DNA of 64,000 nucleotides from Chersky-840 sp036511675 (GTDB lineage: Bacteria; Actinomycetota; Acidimicrobiia; Acidimicrobiales; UBA8190), in contig DATCBU010000097.1 of NCBI GenBank assembly GCA_036511675.1, positions 1 to 64,000 of the forward strand, given 5' to 3'. Numbering within the stretch: the first letter of the stretch is position 1; each line of letters begins with the position of its first letter. Shown piece after piece: positions 1 through 7,594 of the stretch. The notes under the pieces were generated by a model. It was not told where the DNA came from, did no database searches, and saw only the letters and a list, made by a program, of their open reading frames with translations. Made by a program: the position numbers and the translations under genes.

Positions 1-423
1 CTTCGGTGAGGTCGTCCATTTGACCTTCAGTGAACCGCTGAGGGGCAGGCTGCCGCCGTTCTCGATGCTCTGCAGACACGAGGTGCCCTTGGTCCCCTGG
101 AGGGTGCCCGACACCACACCTTTGGTGATCGTCAACGGCGCACCCCCGGTCGGGACCTGGGCCGTGCAGTGGGTCAGGGTGGCGGAGACCTTGACCTTGA
201 CCTTCCCGGACATCGTGCCGGGAATCTTCAGTGCCGGGGAGAAGGTCGTCGAGCCGGACTGCCCCGTGCAGGTCACGCCGTAGCCCGAGGCGTTGACCTT
301 CGCCGCGTGGCCGGCGTGGACCCCCTCGGCTTTGGCCAGGGCGGCCCCGGCGTCCACCGCACTCATCACACCCACACCCAAGACCGCCGCGCAGAGCAGG
401 GCGGTGACTTTTCGACCAGACAT
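1..423 (-). CDS. Secreted protein of unknown function (3' end beyond window)
   Basis: The frame runs off the left edge, so 141 codons are visible and the C-terminus is missing. The ATG at 423 follows a GGAGGGG Shine-Dalgarno sequence. Residues 1-30 form a signal peptide: MSGRKV, then an Ala/Leu/Val-rich core and an Ala-rich cleavage zone. The mature part is rich in Ser, Thr, Gly and Lys with alternating hydrophobic residues (GKVKVKV), suggesting a beta-sandwich. Cysteines at residues 52, 86 and 116 could form disulfides outside the cell. I do not recognise a named family and assign no function. Confidence 0.8.
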   Translation of the reverse strand, partial: MSGRKVTALLCAAVLGVGVMSAVDAGAALAKAEGVHAGHAAKVNASGYGVTCTGQSGSTTFSPALKIPGTMSGKVKVKVSATLTHCTAQVPTGGAPLTITKGVVSGTLQGTKGTSCLQSIENGGSLPLSGSLKVKWTTSPK

Positions 424-603
424 CGGTACCCCTCCGATGGTGTGCCCCGTTCCCGCGAGCGGGGTCAAAACCCTAGCTGCTGTCTAGCGCACGGAGGGCG
501 AAAGCACCTCCTCAATCGTGGGTATCCGCACCGGGGTTGCGTCACCGTGACACAGACGAATGACACGGGTGACACCACGCCATGACAGCCTCGAAACCCA
601 AGG

Positions 604-1230
604 TCAGGTGACGACGTACCCCGACACCGTCGCCGACCCGCTGGCCGTGATGACGCTGATGGGCCCGCTGGTGGCACCCGAGGGGACGATGGCCTTGATG
701 CGGGTCGAGGAGTTGGACGTGATCGTCGCCGGGATGCCGTCGAAGGCGACAGTGGTGGCATGGCGGAGTCGCTTGCCCACGATGATCACCGTGGCGCCGA
801 CGGGACTCGACTGTGGTCGGAACGTCTGGATCACCGGGGTCAGGTGCCGGTGCAGCACCCGCCCCGTTTTGGTGATGCGGATCTGGGGCTCGGTCGTCGG
901 CGTGCCGGGCAGCGTGGTGGTGGACCCGGCCGTCATGTTGACCACCCCTCCTGCGGTGTTGACCACCCCTCCTGCGGTGTTCGCCACCCCCGGGGTGCCG
1001 CTGCCGACCACGCCGGGCCCGGAGTTGCCGGTGATCGACGATCCGTTCTCGTACGTCCCGGGCAGGGACTTCGGCTTCTTCGACTTCGCGTTCTTCGACC
1101 CAATAGCGCTGGGGTGGGTGACGTGGCCCTTGTTCGGGTGCGTGACGGCCGCGGGCGAGGCCGAGCACGAGGCAACCAGGAGGGCGCCCGTGGCCACGAG
1201 CCCCACCAACCGCCACGAGGGTCGGGACAT
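604..1230 (-). CDS. Lipoprotein with C-terminal IPT/TIG-like domain
   Basis: A 208-residue protein with a lipoprotein signal: basic start, hydrophobic stretch and lipobox LVASC with the lipidated Cys at residue 22. A low-complexity Gly/Asn/Thr/Pro linker follows, containing a tandem heptapeptide from a 21-bp DNA repeat. The last 90 residues resemble an IPT/TIG immunoglobulin-like fold (SSPVGATVIIVGKRL, then VAFDGIPATI and a closing SGSATVSGYVVT). It is probably anchored to the outer face of the membrane and may bind carbohydrate or protein. The ATG at 1230 was chosen over an upstream GTG at 1263 because it places the signal peptide at the N-terminus and follows GGGGGTC. Confidence 0.75.
   Translation of the reverse strand: MSRPSWRLVGLVATGALLVASCSASPAAVTHPNKGHVTHPSAIGSKNAKSKKPKSLPGTYENGSSITGNSGPGVVGSGTPGVANTAGGVVNTAGGVVNMTAGSTTTLPGTPTTEPQIRITKTGRVLHRHLTPVIQTFRPQSSPVGATVIIVGKRLRHATTVAFDGIPATITSNSSTRIKAIVPSGATSGPISVITASGSATVSGYVVT
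938..979. repeat. Tandem 21-bp repeat, two exact copies
   Basis: Copies at 938-958 and 959-979 are identical. They lie inside the lipoprotein gene on the minus strand and encode a repeated TAGGVVN-type heptapeptide in the linker before the IPT domain. A multiple of three keeps the frame open, so copy-number change would only lengthen the linker. Confidence 0.95.
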
Positions 1231-1371
1231 CAGGCCCGACCCCCAATTGCCCCCTCGACCCACTTCGACACTCCCCCCACAACATCCCCCGCACCAGTAT
1301 CGCGCCGGGAATGCCGTTCCGGGCCCGGGTCCTTTCGAAAGGCGCCTGCCGAGTGGGCGTGCGGGTTTGGA

Positions 1372-1377
1372 TAGCCT
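1372..1377 (+). promoter_or_regulatory. Leaderless -10 hexamer TAGCCT
   Basis: TAGCCT lies 6 bases before the GTG at 1384 and no Shine-Dalgarno sequence is present. It fixes the start of the CoA ligase if transcription begins at the G of the start codon. Confidence 0.55.
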
Positions 1378-1383
1378 GACGCC

Positions 1384-3075
1384 GTGTCAGATCCAGGGGT
1401 GTCCGAGGATCCCCGTGGCGACCTCCGGTGGGGGTCGATCCCGGGCTTGGTGGCCGACGCCGCCATACGGTTCGGCGACGCCGAGGCGGTCGCCGACGGC
1501 GACGTGCGCCTGAGCTTCGCCCAGCTCGAACGCGACGCCCTGCAGGTGACGGGCGCGGCCATCGCCGCGGGCATCCATCCCGGCGACCGCGTGGCCATAT
1601 GGGCCCCCAACATGGCCGAGTGGATCGTGGCCGCCCTGGGTCTGGTGGGAGCGGGCGCGGCCCTGGTGCCGCTCAACACCCGTTTCAAGGGCCCCGAGGC
1701 CGCCTATGTCCTCACCCGGTCGCGCGCCCGCGTCCTGTTCACGGTGCGCGGCTTCCTCGGCATCGACTACCCCGACATGCTCGCAGAGGAGGACGTCCCC
1801 CACCTCGAGCGCATCGTCTTGCTGCGCGACGACGAGGGCACCACGAGCGAGGTCACCACCACCGACGAGGTCCCCATCTTCGGGTGGCACGAATTCCTCG
1901 CCGGCGCCGAAGGGGTCGTCGAGTGCGACGAGGGTGTCGTGGGCGCCCCCGTCGACGTCCGTGCCGAGCGCGCCCGTTGGCAGGCGGTCATCGGCGACGA
2001 CCTCTCCGACGTCATCTTCACCTCGGGGACGACCGGTCGCCCCAAGGGTGCCATGACCACTCACGCCCAGACCCTGCGCACCTTCGCCACGTGGGCCTCG
2101 ATCGTGGGCCTGGCCGAGGGTGACCGCTACCTCGTCGTCAACCCCTTCTTCCACACCTTCGGGTACAAGGCCGGCATCATCGCCTGTCTCATGCAGGGTG
2201 CAGCCATCGTCCCCGAGCCTGTCTTCGACGTGGACACGGTGCTCGCCACCGTGGACCGAGAGCGCATCACCGTGCTCCCGGGGCCGCCCACCCTCTACCA
2301 GTCGATCCTCGACCACCCCCGCCGTCGCGACCACGACCTCTCCAGCCTGCGCCTGGCCGTCACCGGCGCGGCCGTGGTCCCGGTGGAGCTCGTCAAGCGC
2401 ATGCGCTCGGAGCTCACCTTCACCACCGTCCTCACCGCCTACGGGCTCACCGAGTCCACCGGCACCGTCACCATGTGCCGCCGGGGCGACGACCCCGAGA
2501 CCATCGCCCAGACCTCGGGGCGTGCCATCCCCGGCCTCGAGGTGCGCGTCATCGACGACAAAGGGGTCGAAACGGGGCGCGGCGAGCCGGGAGAGATCGT
2601 GGTGCGGGGCTACACGGTGGTGTCCGGCTACTTCGAGGACCCCGACGCCACCGCCGAGGCCATCGACGCCCAGGGGTGGTTGCACACCGGCGACATCGGG
2701 ATCATGAACGACGCCGGCAACGTCAGCATCACCGATCGCAAGAAGGACATGTTCATCGTGGGCGGCTTCAACGCCTATCCGGCCGAGATCGAGGGTGCCC
2801 TCCTGCGCCACCCCGGCGTGGCCCAGGTGGCGGTGATCGGCGTGCCCGACGAGCGTATGGGCGAGGTGGGCTGTGCGTTCGTCGTGGCCCGGCCCGGCAC
2901 CGAGGTCACGGTGCTGGCCGACGAGCTCGTGGCGTGGTCGCGCCACCAGATGGCGAATTACAAGGTGCCCCGCCACGTCGAGGTGCTCGACGTCCTCCCC
3001 ATCAACGCCAGTGGCAAGGTACTGAAGACCGAGCTGCGCGAACGTTTCGCGCAACGACCCGTGAAGGGAGCCTGA
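1384..3075 (+). CDS. FadD3-like acyl-CoA synthetase (AMP-forming)
   Basis: This 563-residue ANL-superfamily ligase activates a carboxylic acid to an adenylate and then to a CoA thioester. The P-loop TSGTTGRPKG is at residues 213-222. Further on are the A5 motif TAYGLTESTG, the hinge region GWLHTGDIG...DRKKDMFIVGG, and the C-terminal NASGKVLKTEL whose Lys is the adenylation lysine. The sequence recalls the FadD3 family, which in mycobacteria activates the steroid C/D-ring propanoate HIP; that substrate is inference. It overlaps the downstream alcohol dehydrogenase by one base, so the two are likely cotranscribed. The GTG start fits a leaderless promoter. Confidence 0.85.
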   Translation: MSDPGVSEDPRGDLRWGSIPGLVADAAIRFGDAEAVADGDVRLSFAQLERDALQVTGAAIAAGIHPGDRVAIWAPNMAEWIVAALGLVGAGAALVPLNTRFKGPEAAYVLTRSRARVLFTVRGFLGIDYPDMLAEEDVPHLERIVLLRDDEGTTSEVTTTDEVPIFGWHEFLAGAEGVVECDEGVVGAPVDVRAERARWQAVIGDDLSDVIFTSGTTGRPKGAMTTHAQTLRTFATWASIVGLAEGDRYLVVNPFFHTFGYKAGIIACLMQGAAIVPEPVFDVDTVLATVDRERITVLPGPPTLYQSILDHPRRRDHDLSSLRLAVTGAAVVPVELVKRMRSELTFTTVLTAYGLTESTGTVTMCRRGDDPETIAQTSGRAIPGLEVRVIDDKGVETGRGEPGEIVVRGYTVVSGYFEDPDATAEAIDAQGWLHTGDIGIMNDAGNVSITDRKKDMFIVGGFNAYPAEIEGALLRHPGVAQVAVIGVPDERMGEVGCAFVVARPGTEVTVLADELVAWSRHQMANYKVPRHVEVLDVLPINASGKVLKTELRERFAQRPVKGA

Positions 3076-4178
3076 TGCGAGGGATCGTCTACACCGGTGA
3101 GGACGCCGAGGTCACCGACAAGCTCGGCATCGGTGAACCGGGCCCCACCGAGGTCAAGGTGAAGATCATCGCCGCCGGGGTGTGTCATTCCGACCTGTCG
3201 GTGCTCGACGGGACCATCCCCTGGAAGGCCCCCTCGGTGCTCGGCCACGAAGGTGCTGGCATCGTCGAGTCCGTGGGCTCCTCGGTGCGCTCGGTCAAGG
3301 CCGGGGACCACGTCGTCGTCGCCACCCTGGCCAGTTGCGGGACGTGCCGGGCGTGCAACACCGGGCACCCCACCATGTGCATCCGCAGCCTCGGCAACGT
3401 CTCGACACCCTTTACCTACAACGGCGAGCCCGCCTCGAACTTCGCAGCCGCCTCGGTGTTCGCCGAGTACACCATCATCCAGGAGGTCCAGGCCGTCCCC
3501 ATCTCCAAGGACGTCCCCTTCACCTCGGCCTGTCTCATCGGCTGCGGCGTGCTCACGGGCGTGGGCTCGGTGCTGAACCGGGCCAAGGTCGCCCCCGGCG
3601 AGACCTCGGCCGTTTTCGGCGTCGGGGGAGTGGGGCTGAACGTGATCCAGGCCCTGCGCCTGTCGGCTGCCAGCCGCATCGTGGCCGTCGACACCATGGC
3701 TTCCAAAGAGGGCCTCGCCATGCAGTTCGGCGCCACCCACTTCATCGACGCCTCGAAGGCCGACGCCGTGGAGGAGATCAAGAAGATCGTCCCCCACGGG
3801 CCCAAGTCGATGGCCCGGGCCCTGGGGCCCGGCGGGGTCACGTGGGCCTTCGACTGCGTGGGGCACCCGGCTGTACTGCGCAATGCCATCGACGCCCTCG
3901 ACTGGGGGGGCACCGCCGTGGCCATCGGGGTGCCCCCCCGGGGCAGCGAGGTGAGCGTGGACATCAACAACCTCGCCTACGTCGACCGAGGACTGATCGG
4001 CTGCCGCTACGGCGCCTCTCGTCCCCACCACGACATCCCCCTCATGGTGGAGCTCTACCTGAGTGGGAAGCTCATGCTCGACGAGCTCGTGACCGAGACC
4101 CGGCCCCTCGAGGGATTCCGCGAGATCGTGGAGGACATGCACGCCGGAAAACTGGCCCGCGGGGTGCTCACGCTCTAG
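3075..4178 (+). CDS. Zinc-dependent alcohol dehydrogenase (class III/NDMA-type MDR)
   Basis: A 367-residue medium-chain dehydrogenase that should oxidise an alcohol with NAD(P). Catalytic zinc ligands are visible as C37 (GVCHSD) and H58-E59 (GHE), with the third Cys in IGCGVLTG. The structural zinc site is C88, C91, C94 and C102. The nucleotide-binding motif is GVGGVGLNVI. The ATG at 3075 overlaps the stop of the upstream CoA ligase (TGATG), and the pair suggests conversion of an alcohol or aldehyde to an acid that is then CoA-activated. The substrate is not identifiable. Its stop overlaps that of the convergent amidase gene by 4 bases. Confidence 0.88.
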   Translation: MRGIVYTGEDAEVTDKLGIGEPGPTEVKVKIIAAGVCHSDLSVLDGTIPWKAPSVLGHEGAGIVESVGSSVRSVKAGDHVVVATLASCGTCRACNTGHPTMCIRSLGNVSTPFTYNGEPASNFAAASVFAEYTIIQEVQAVPISKDVPFTSACLIGCGVLTGVGSVLNRAKVAPGETSAVFGVGGVGLNVIQALRLSAASRIVAVDTMASKEGLAMQFGATHFIDASKADAVEEIKKIVPHGPKSMARALGPGGVTWAFDCVGHPAVLRNAIDALDWGGTAVAIGVPPRGSEVSVDINNLAYVDRGLIGCRYGASRPHHDIPLMVELYLSGKLMLDELVTETRPLEGFREIVEDMHAGKLARGVLTL

Positions 4179-5095
4179 GGGCCGGCGCCCCCCGTCGGGC
4201 GCGACAGCAAGAACGCCGTGATGCCGGCGGCGATGGCGTGCGCCGCCTGTTGTTGGAACGCGCTGGAGACAAGCAGCGCGGCGTCGGTGGCATTGCGCAT
4301 GTTGCCGCACTCGATCAGGACCTTGGGGACCGTCGACAGGTTGAGCCCGGCCAGGTCGTCTCGGGGCGCGATGCCGTCGGTCCCGTCGTAGGTGCTGAGC
4401 GGCATCGTCGTCTGCGCCAGGAACGCGGCTCGCACATCTGTCCCCAGGACTTGGGACGGCGCCACGATGGCGTCGTCGACCCCGTCCGCCACCGGCTCGA
4501 GGATGGCGAATCCCCGACCACCGGGCGGTCCTCCGTCGGCATGGATGGAAACCGCCGCGTCGGAGTGGGCGTTGTTGCCGATGGCGGCCCGCTCGGTGAC
4601 GCACGGCCCCACCCCGCGGTTCGTCGTCCGGGTCAGCACCACCGACGCCCCCTCGGCCTCGAGGTCCGCCGCCAGGTCCTGCGCCACGTCGAAGTTGAAC
4701 TGCGCCTCGGTGTAGCCGGCGTCGGTGGCCGTCCCCGTCGTGTCGCACGCTTCGTCCTCGCGCCCGTTCCACACCAACTTCCCGATGGCACCGGGGTCCG
4801 AGAAGTTGTCGCCGTTGTGCCCCGGGTCGATTGTCACCACCATGGCTCGCAACACCGACGACGCGGCGTTCCCTGAATGAGTGCTCGACGTCGTCGTGGT
4901 CGGCACGGTGGTCGTCGTCGACGGGCGCGCTCGGCCCGGAGCGCTGGTGCCGTTCGTTCGACCCGGCATGCTCGTTGCGCTGCAGCCCGCCGTCAAGGCC
5001 GTTCCCACAACCAGAGGAATCGTCAACGCCAGGCTGGGTTTCCATCGGTGCCGACGCGCTCGCCCGCGACCACCCGGCGCCGAATCCGTTGTCAC
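4175..5095 (-). CDS. N-acetylmuramoyl-L-alanine amidase lipoprotein (Amidase_3)
   Basis: It should cleave the bond between N-acetylmuramic acid and L-alanine in peptidoglycan, acting outside the membrane. From the GTG at 5095 the protein is 306 residues, with a basic N-terminus, a hydrophobic segment and lipobox LTAGC (C38). A Thr/Ser/Pro linker follows. The zinc and catalytic residues of Amidase_3 are seen as H93 (VTIDPGHNG), E130, H185 (SIHAD) and E262 (VLIECGNMRN). TACAGT 8 bases upstream supports the GTG as a leaderless start. An open frame continues to 5242, but it would bury the signal peptide and collide with the divergent gene. Confidence 0.85.
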   Translation of the reverse strand: MTTDSAPGGRGRARRHRWKPSLALTIPLVVGTALTAGCSATSMPGRTNGTSAPGRARPSTTTTVPTTTTSSTHSGNAASSVLRAMVVTIDPGHNGDNFSDPGAIGKLVWNGREDEACDTTGTATDAGYTEAQFNFDVAQDLAADLEAEGASVVLTRTTNRGVGPCVTERAAIGNNAHSDAAVSIHADGGPPGGRGFAILEPVADGVDDAIVAPSQVLGTDVRAAFLAQTTMPLSTYDGTDGIAPRDDLAGLNLSTVPKVLIECGNMRNATDAALLVSSAFQQQAAHAIAAGITAFLLSRPTGGAGP

Positions 5096-5103
5096 CGCAA
5101 CAG

Positions 5104-5109
5104 ACTGTA
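5104..5109 (-). promoter_or_regulatory. Leaderless -10 hexamer TACAGT
   Basis: On the minus strand TACAGT ends 8 bases before the GTG at 5095 of the amidase gene, with no Shine-Dalgarno sequence between them. It decides the start in favour of the shorter, signal-peptide-first protein. Confidence 0.5.
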
Positions 5110-5240
5110 CGACGTCGCCATCAACCCGCAGATCGAGTGCAACACCGCCTATCAGCGTGTGCGAGGCGTGCGAGGGACTTCCGCCAGGATGCAACGACGG
5201 TGGGTTATTGTCGCCCCGCACCTTCAAACTGAGGAGCACC

Positions 5241-6044
5241 ATGAACTACTGCTCGCAGTGCGGAAGCCAACTCCAACCTGAGGACACGTCCTGCCGGGGG
5301 TGCGGAAGAGCAGTCTCGGTCACCCCTGCGGCGCCTTCTGCGGGCGACTTCGGAACCCCGGCCCCCCCTCCTCCGCCTCCTGTGAACTACCCGCCCCCGG
5401 GCGCTGTCGCCCCGATGCCGGGAAGCGTCCAGATGGAAGGCGGCTATCCCCCGCCCCCGCCCGGCGGGTACCCGCCTCCCGGTGGTGGCGTCCCGCCCCC
5501 CGGTGGCTACGCGCCTCCAGGTGGGTACCCGTCCGCGCCCCCGGGTGGCGCCTACCCCCCCGGGGCATATCCGCCCGGCGGGGGCTATGTGCCGGCACCG
5601 GGTGCCTACTCGCCCCAGGGTGTGCTGGCCGATTGGGGCCCGCGCGCCCTCGGACTGCTGATCGACTGGGGGCTCACCCTTGTGGTCGTGGTCCCGCTCA
5701 TCATCCTCGGAGCCGCCGTCAACGGCGTCTTCCGCCTCCTGGCCGACCTGGCCGGACTCGTGATCGCCATCCTGCTGGCTGTGCAGGTGGGCCAGACCGG
5801 GCAGTCGCCCGGGATGCGGACCATCGGGCTCAAGTGCATCAACCAGAGCACTGGACAGCCGATCGGATCTGGTCTCGGCGTCGTGCGCGCCATCGCCCAC
5901 ATCGTCGACAGCATCATCTGTTACATCGGCTGGCTCTTCCCCTTGTGGGACAAGAGCCGCCAGACCCTGGGTGACAAGATCATGAGCACCGTGGTGGTGC
6001 GCGTCCCGTCGCAGAGCTTCAGTCTGATGCCGCCGGGGTCGTGA
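5241..6044 (+). CDS. Zinc-ribbon, proline-rich RDD-family membrane protein
   Basis: A 267-residue protein in three parts. Residues 1-25 form a zinc ribbon (CSQCG...CRGCG). Residues 30-130 are a Pro/Gly/Tyr-rich tract with repeated YPPGG-like units. The last 130 residues are an RDD domain with hydrophobic helices, beginning GPRALGLLIDWG and containing the Arg/Asp motifs and the LWDKSRQTLGDKI signature. RDD proteins are small integral membrane proteins of mostly unknown role, some linked to transport. The ATG follows GAGGAG. A TATTGT at 5206-5211 may be its -10. It overlaps the DUF2752 gene by 4 bases. Confidence 0.85.
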   Translation: MNYCSQCGSQLQPEDTSCRGCGRAVSVTPAAPSAGDFGTPAPPPPPPVNYPPPGAVAPMPGSVQMEGGYPPPPPGGYPPPGGGVPPPGGYAPPGGYPSAPPGGAYPPGAYPPGGGYVPAPGAYSPQGVLADWGPRALGLLIDWGLTLVVVVPLIILGAAVNGVFRLLADLAGLVIAILLAVQVGQTGQSPGMRTIGLKCINQSTGQPIGSGLGVVRAIAHIVDSIICYIGWLFPLWDKSRQTLGDKIMSTVVVRVPSQSFSLMPPGS

Positions 6045-6406
6045 ACGCGCTCGCCGCCCCGTACGAGATCGACGTCCGGAGGCTGCGGACACCGGCGGTG
6101 ATCTTCCTGGCAGGCGGCCTCCTGCTGGCGCATCTCCCGGCCGGCGTGGGGCTCCCTTGTCCGTTGCGCACGCTCACCGGCGTGCCCTGTCCGCTGTGCG
6201 GCGTGACCACGTCGGTTCGCGACACCCTCGGGGGCCGTGTCCGCGCCGGGTTCACCGCCGCGCCCCTGGGCCTGGTCCTCATCGTCGTCGCCGCCGCCAT
6301 CGCGGCGCGGTGGGGGCCCACCAATGTGCGATTCCTTCGCCCGATCGTGCTCGTCGGAGTGGCGGCGGAGTGGTGTTTCGAACTGCACCGCTTCCACTTC
6401 ATCTGA
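6041..6406 (+). CDS. DUF2752 small membrane protein
   Basis: A 121-residue protein with two or three hydrophobic helices and the DUF2752 signature CPLRTLTGVPCPLCG followed by TTS. The paired Cys-Pro motifs may bind metal or form disulfides, but the function of the family is unknown. Its GTG overlaps the RDD gene stop as GTGA, so the two form an operon. Its stop overlaps the convergent gene at 6399 by 8 bases, leaving no room for a terminator between them. Confidence 0.8.
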   Translation: MNALAAPYEIDVRRLRTPAVIFLAGGLLLAHLPAGVGLPCPLRTLTGVPCPLCGVTTSVRDTLGGRVRAGFTAAPLGLVLIVVAAAIAARWGPTNVRFLRPIVLVGVAAEWCFELHRFHFI

Positions 6407-6812
6407 GCCCACTCATGACAGCACCTCCCACCGCGACAACGGCGGCGACGAGGCTGATGTAGGCCCCGTAGTCCCAGGAGATTCCGACCGCCTTGGTCGT
6501 GAAGCAGGCCAGGGTGATGGCGAGGTTCCCGGCACACGCGCCCAGCAGGATCAGCCAAGAGGGCAGGAGCAGTCGGAACGAGCGGCCCACTGTCTTGGCC
6601 ACGAGAAGGCCGACGATGGCCAGCGAGATGACCAGGGTCAGGTACATCCACGTGCGCAGGGCCGTGGCGCTGAAGCTGAAGTAGCCCGTGCCGACCGAGC
6701 CGAATTTGAACCAGGGCAGGAAGATGCCGATCATCAGGGCGAGGCTGGCCCCTCCCACAATGCGATCACCGACGCTCAGTCGTTTGGCGTCGAACCGGAA
6801 CTCCACCACCAC
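6399..6812 (-). CDS. Small four-helix membrane protein, unknown function
   Basis: About 137 residues with four clear hydrophobic helices (for example LALMIGIFLPWFKFG near the N-terminus and ISLVAAVVAVGGAVM at the C-terminus). Three consecutive GTG codons (6812, 6809, 6806) are possible starts, 16 or more bases after the stop of the zinc-ribbon/DUF4190 gene, with which it is probably cotranscribed. No catalytic motif is visible. Similar four-helix proteins often accompany zinc-ribbon/DUF4190 genes in actinobacteria, but no role is established. Confidence 0.65.
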   Translation of the reverse strand: MVVEFRFDAKRLSVGDRIVGGASLALMIGIFLPWFKFGSVGTGYFSFSATALRTWMYLTLVISLAIVGLLVAKTVGRSFRLLLPSWLILLGACAGNLAITLACFTTKAVGISWDYGAYISLVAAVVAVGGAVMSGLR

Positions 6813-6828
6813 CGCCGGTCTGATGGCG

Positions 6829-7380
6829 TTATCCGAGTGGAACGCTGGCGTTCCCGTGGCGGACGGCAACGGCGAGGAGGATGCCCACGGCCACGCCCGT
6901 GCCGACTCCCACCCAACCCAGGACGACCCCGGCGATGGCCATGCCCCGGCCACCTTCGTGGCTCCGCTTGATCTGGCCCAGGGCGACGTACCCGAAGACC
7001 AGCGCAAGGATCGATCCGAGCCACCACACCCACAAGATCCCCAGCACCAGCGAGGCCACGGCCAACCCGTTGCTGCGCGGCCCGGGCGGGGCCGATTGGT
7101 AGTAGACGGGCTGGTAGTAGGCCTGGTGCGGCGGTTGATTCGGAGCCTGGTACGGGGCCTGATGGGTCGCCGGGGGAGCGAATGGCGACGACGAGGGCGG
7201 TGGTGGGTACGACAATGCCGAGGGTGGGGGAGGGGGCCATGGGGCGGAGGAGCTCGGCGCCGGACTGCCGACGAGCAACGGGGAACCACAGTTCGCGCAG
7301 TACGCAGCTCCGGGCTCGACGTGGCTGGCGCACGACGGACAGGCGCTCGACACGGCGCCCCCGTGGTCCTCGGTGGTCAT
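6829..7380 (-). CDS. Zinc-ribbon, proline-rich DUF4190-like membrane protein
   Basis: This 183-residue protein has the same plan as the RDD gene at 5241: an N-terminal zinc ribbon (CPSCAS...YCANCG), a Pro/Ser/Tyr/Gln-rich cytoplasmic tract (residues 40-100), then two transmembrane helices. The helices carry the DUF4190 look, NGLAVASLVLGILW, then GQIKRS and GMAIAGVVLGWVGVG. The ATG at 7380 follows GGGAGAG. The two zinc-ribbon proteins converge on each other and probably share a membrane-associated role. No enzymatic function is suggested. Confidence 0.82.
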   Translation of the reverse strand: MTTEDHGGAVSSACPSCASHVEPGAAYCANCGSPLLVGSPAPSSSAPWPPPPPSALSYPPPPSSSPFAPPATHQAPYQAPNQPPHQAYYQPVYYQSAPPGPRSNGLAVASLVLGILWVWWLGSILALVFGYVALGQIKRSHEGGRGMAIAGVVLGWVGVGTGVAVGILLAVAVRHGNASVPLG

Positions 7381-7594
7381 CGGCGGAGCTCTCCCGCGAG
7401 CGTCGGAACCGGACCGTCGACGTCGAGGCCCGTGGCCAGCGTAACCGGATGGGCCAGCGTCACCGGAGGTCGGGCCCTGGATCCGGGGAAGGATCCGGAG
7501 AAGGACCCGGGAGCGGCCTACCCCCCAATGACCCCCGGGTCACCGTGGCGTTGGTCGTATGCTGCACCCGACGGCAGGCGAAAGAAGGTGCACC

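Noticed and set aside
2958..5045. A 695-codon open frame on the minus strand
   Set aside because: It is antisense to the alcohol dehydrogenase and covers the amidase gene in another frame. Its protein is low in complexity, with runs of Arg, Gly, His and Asp, and has no domain. High-GC codon bias explains its length.
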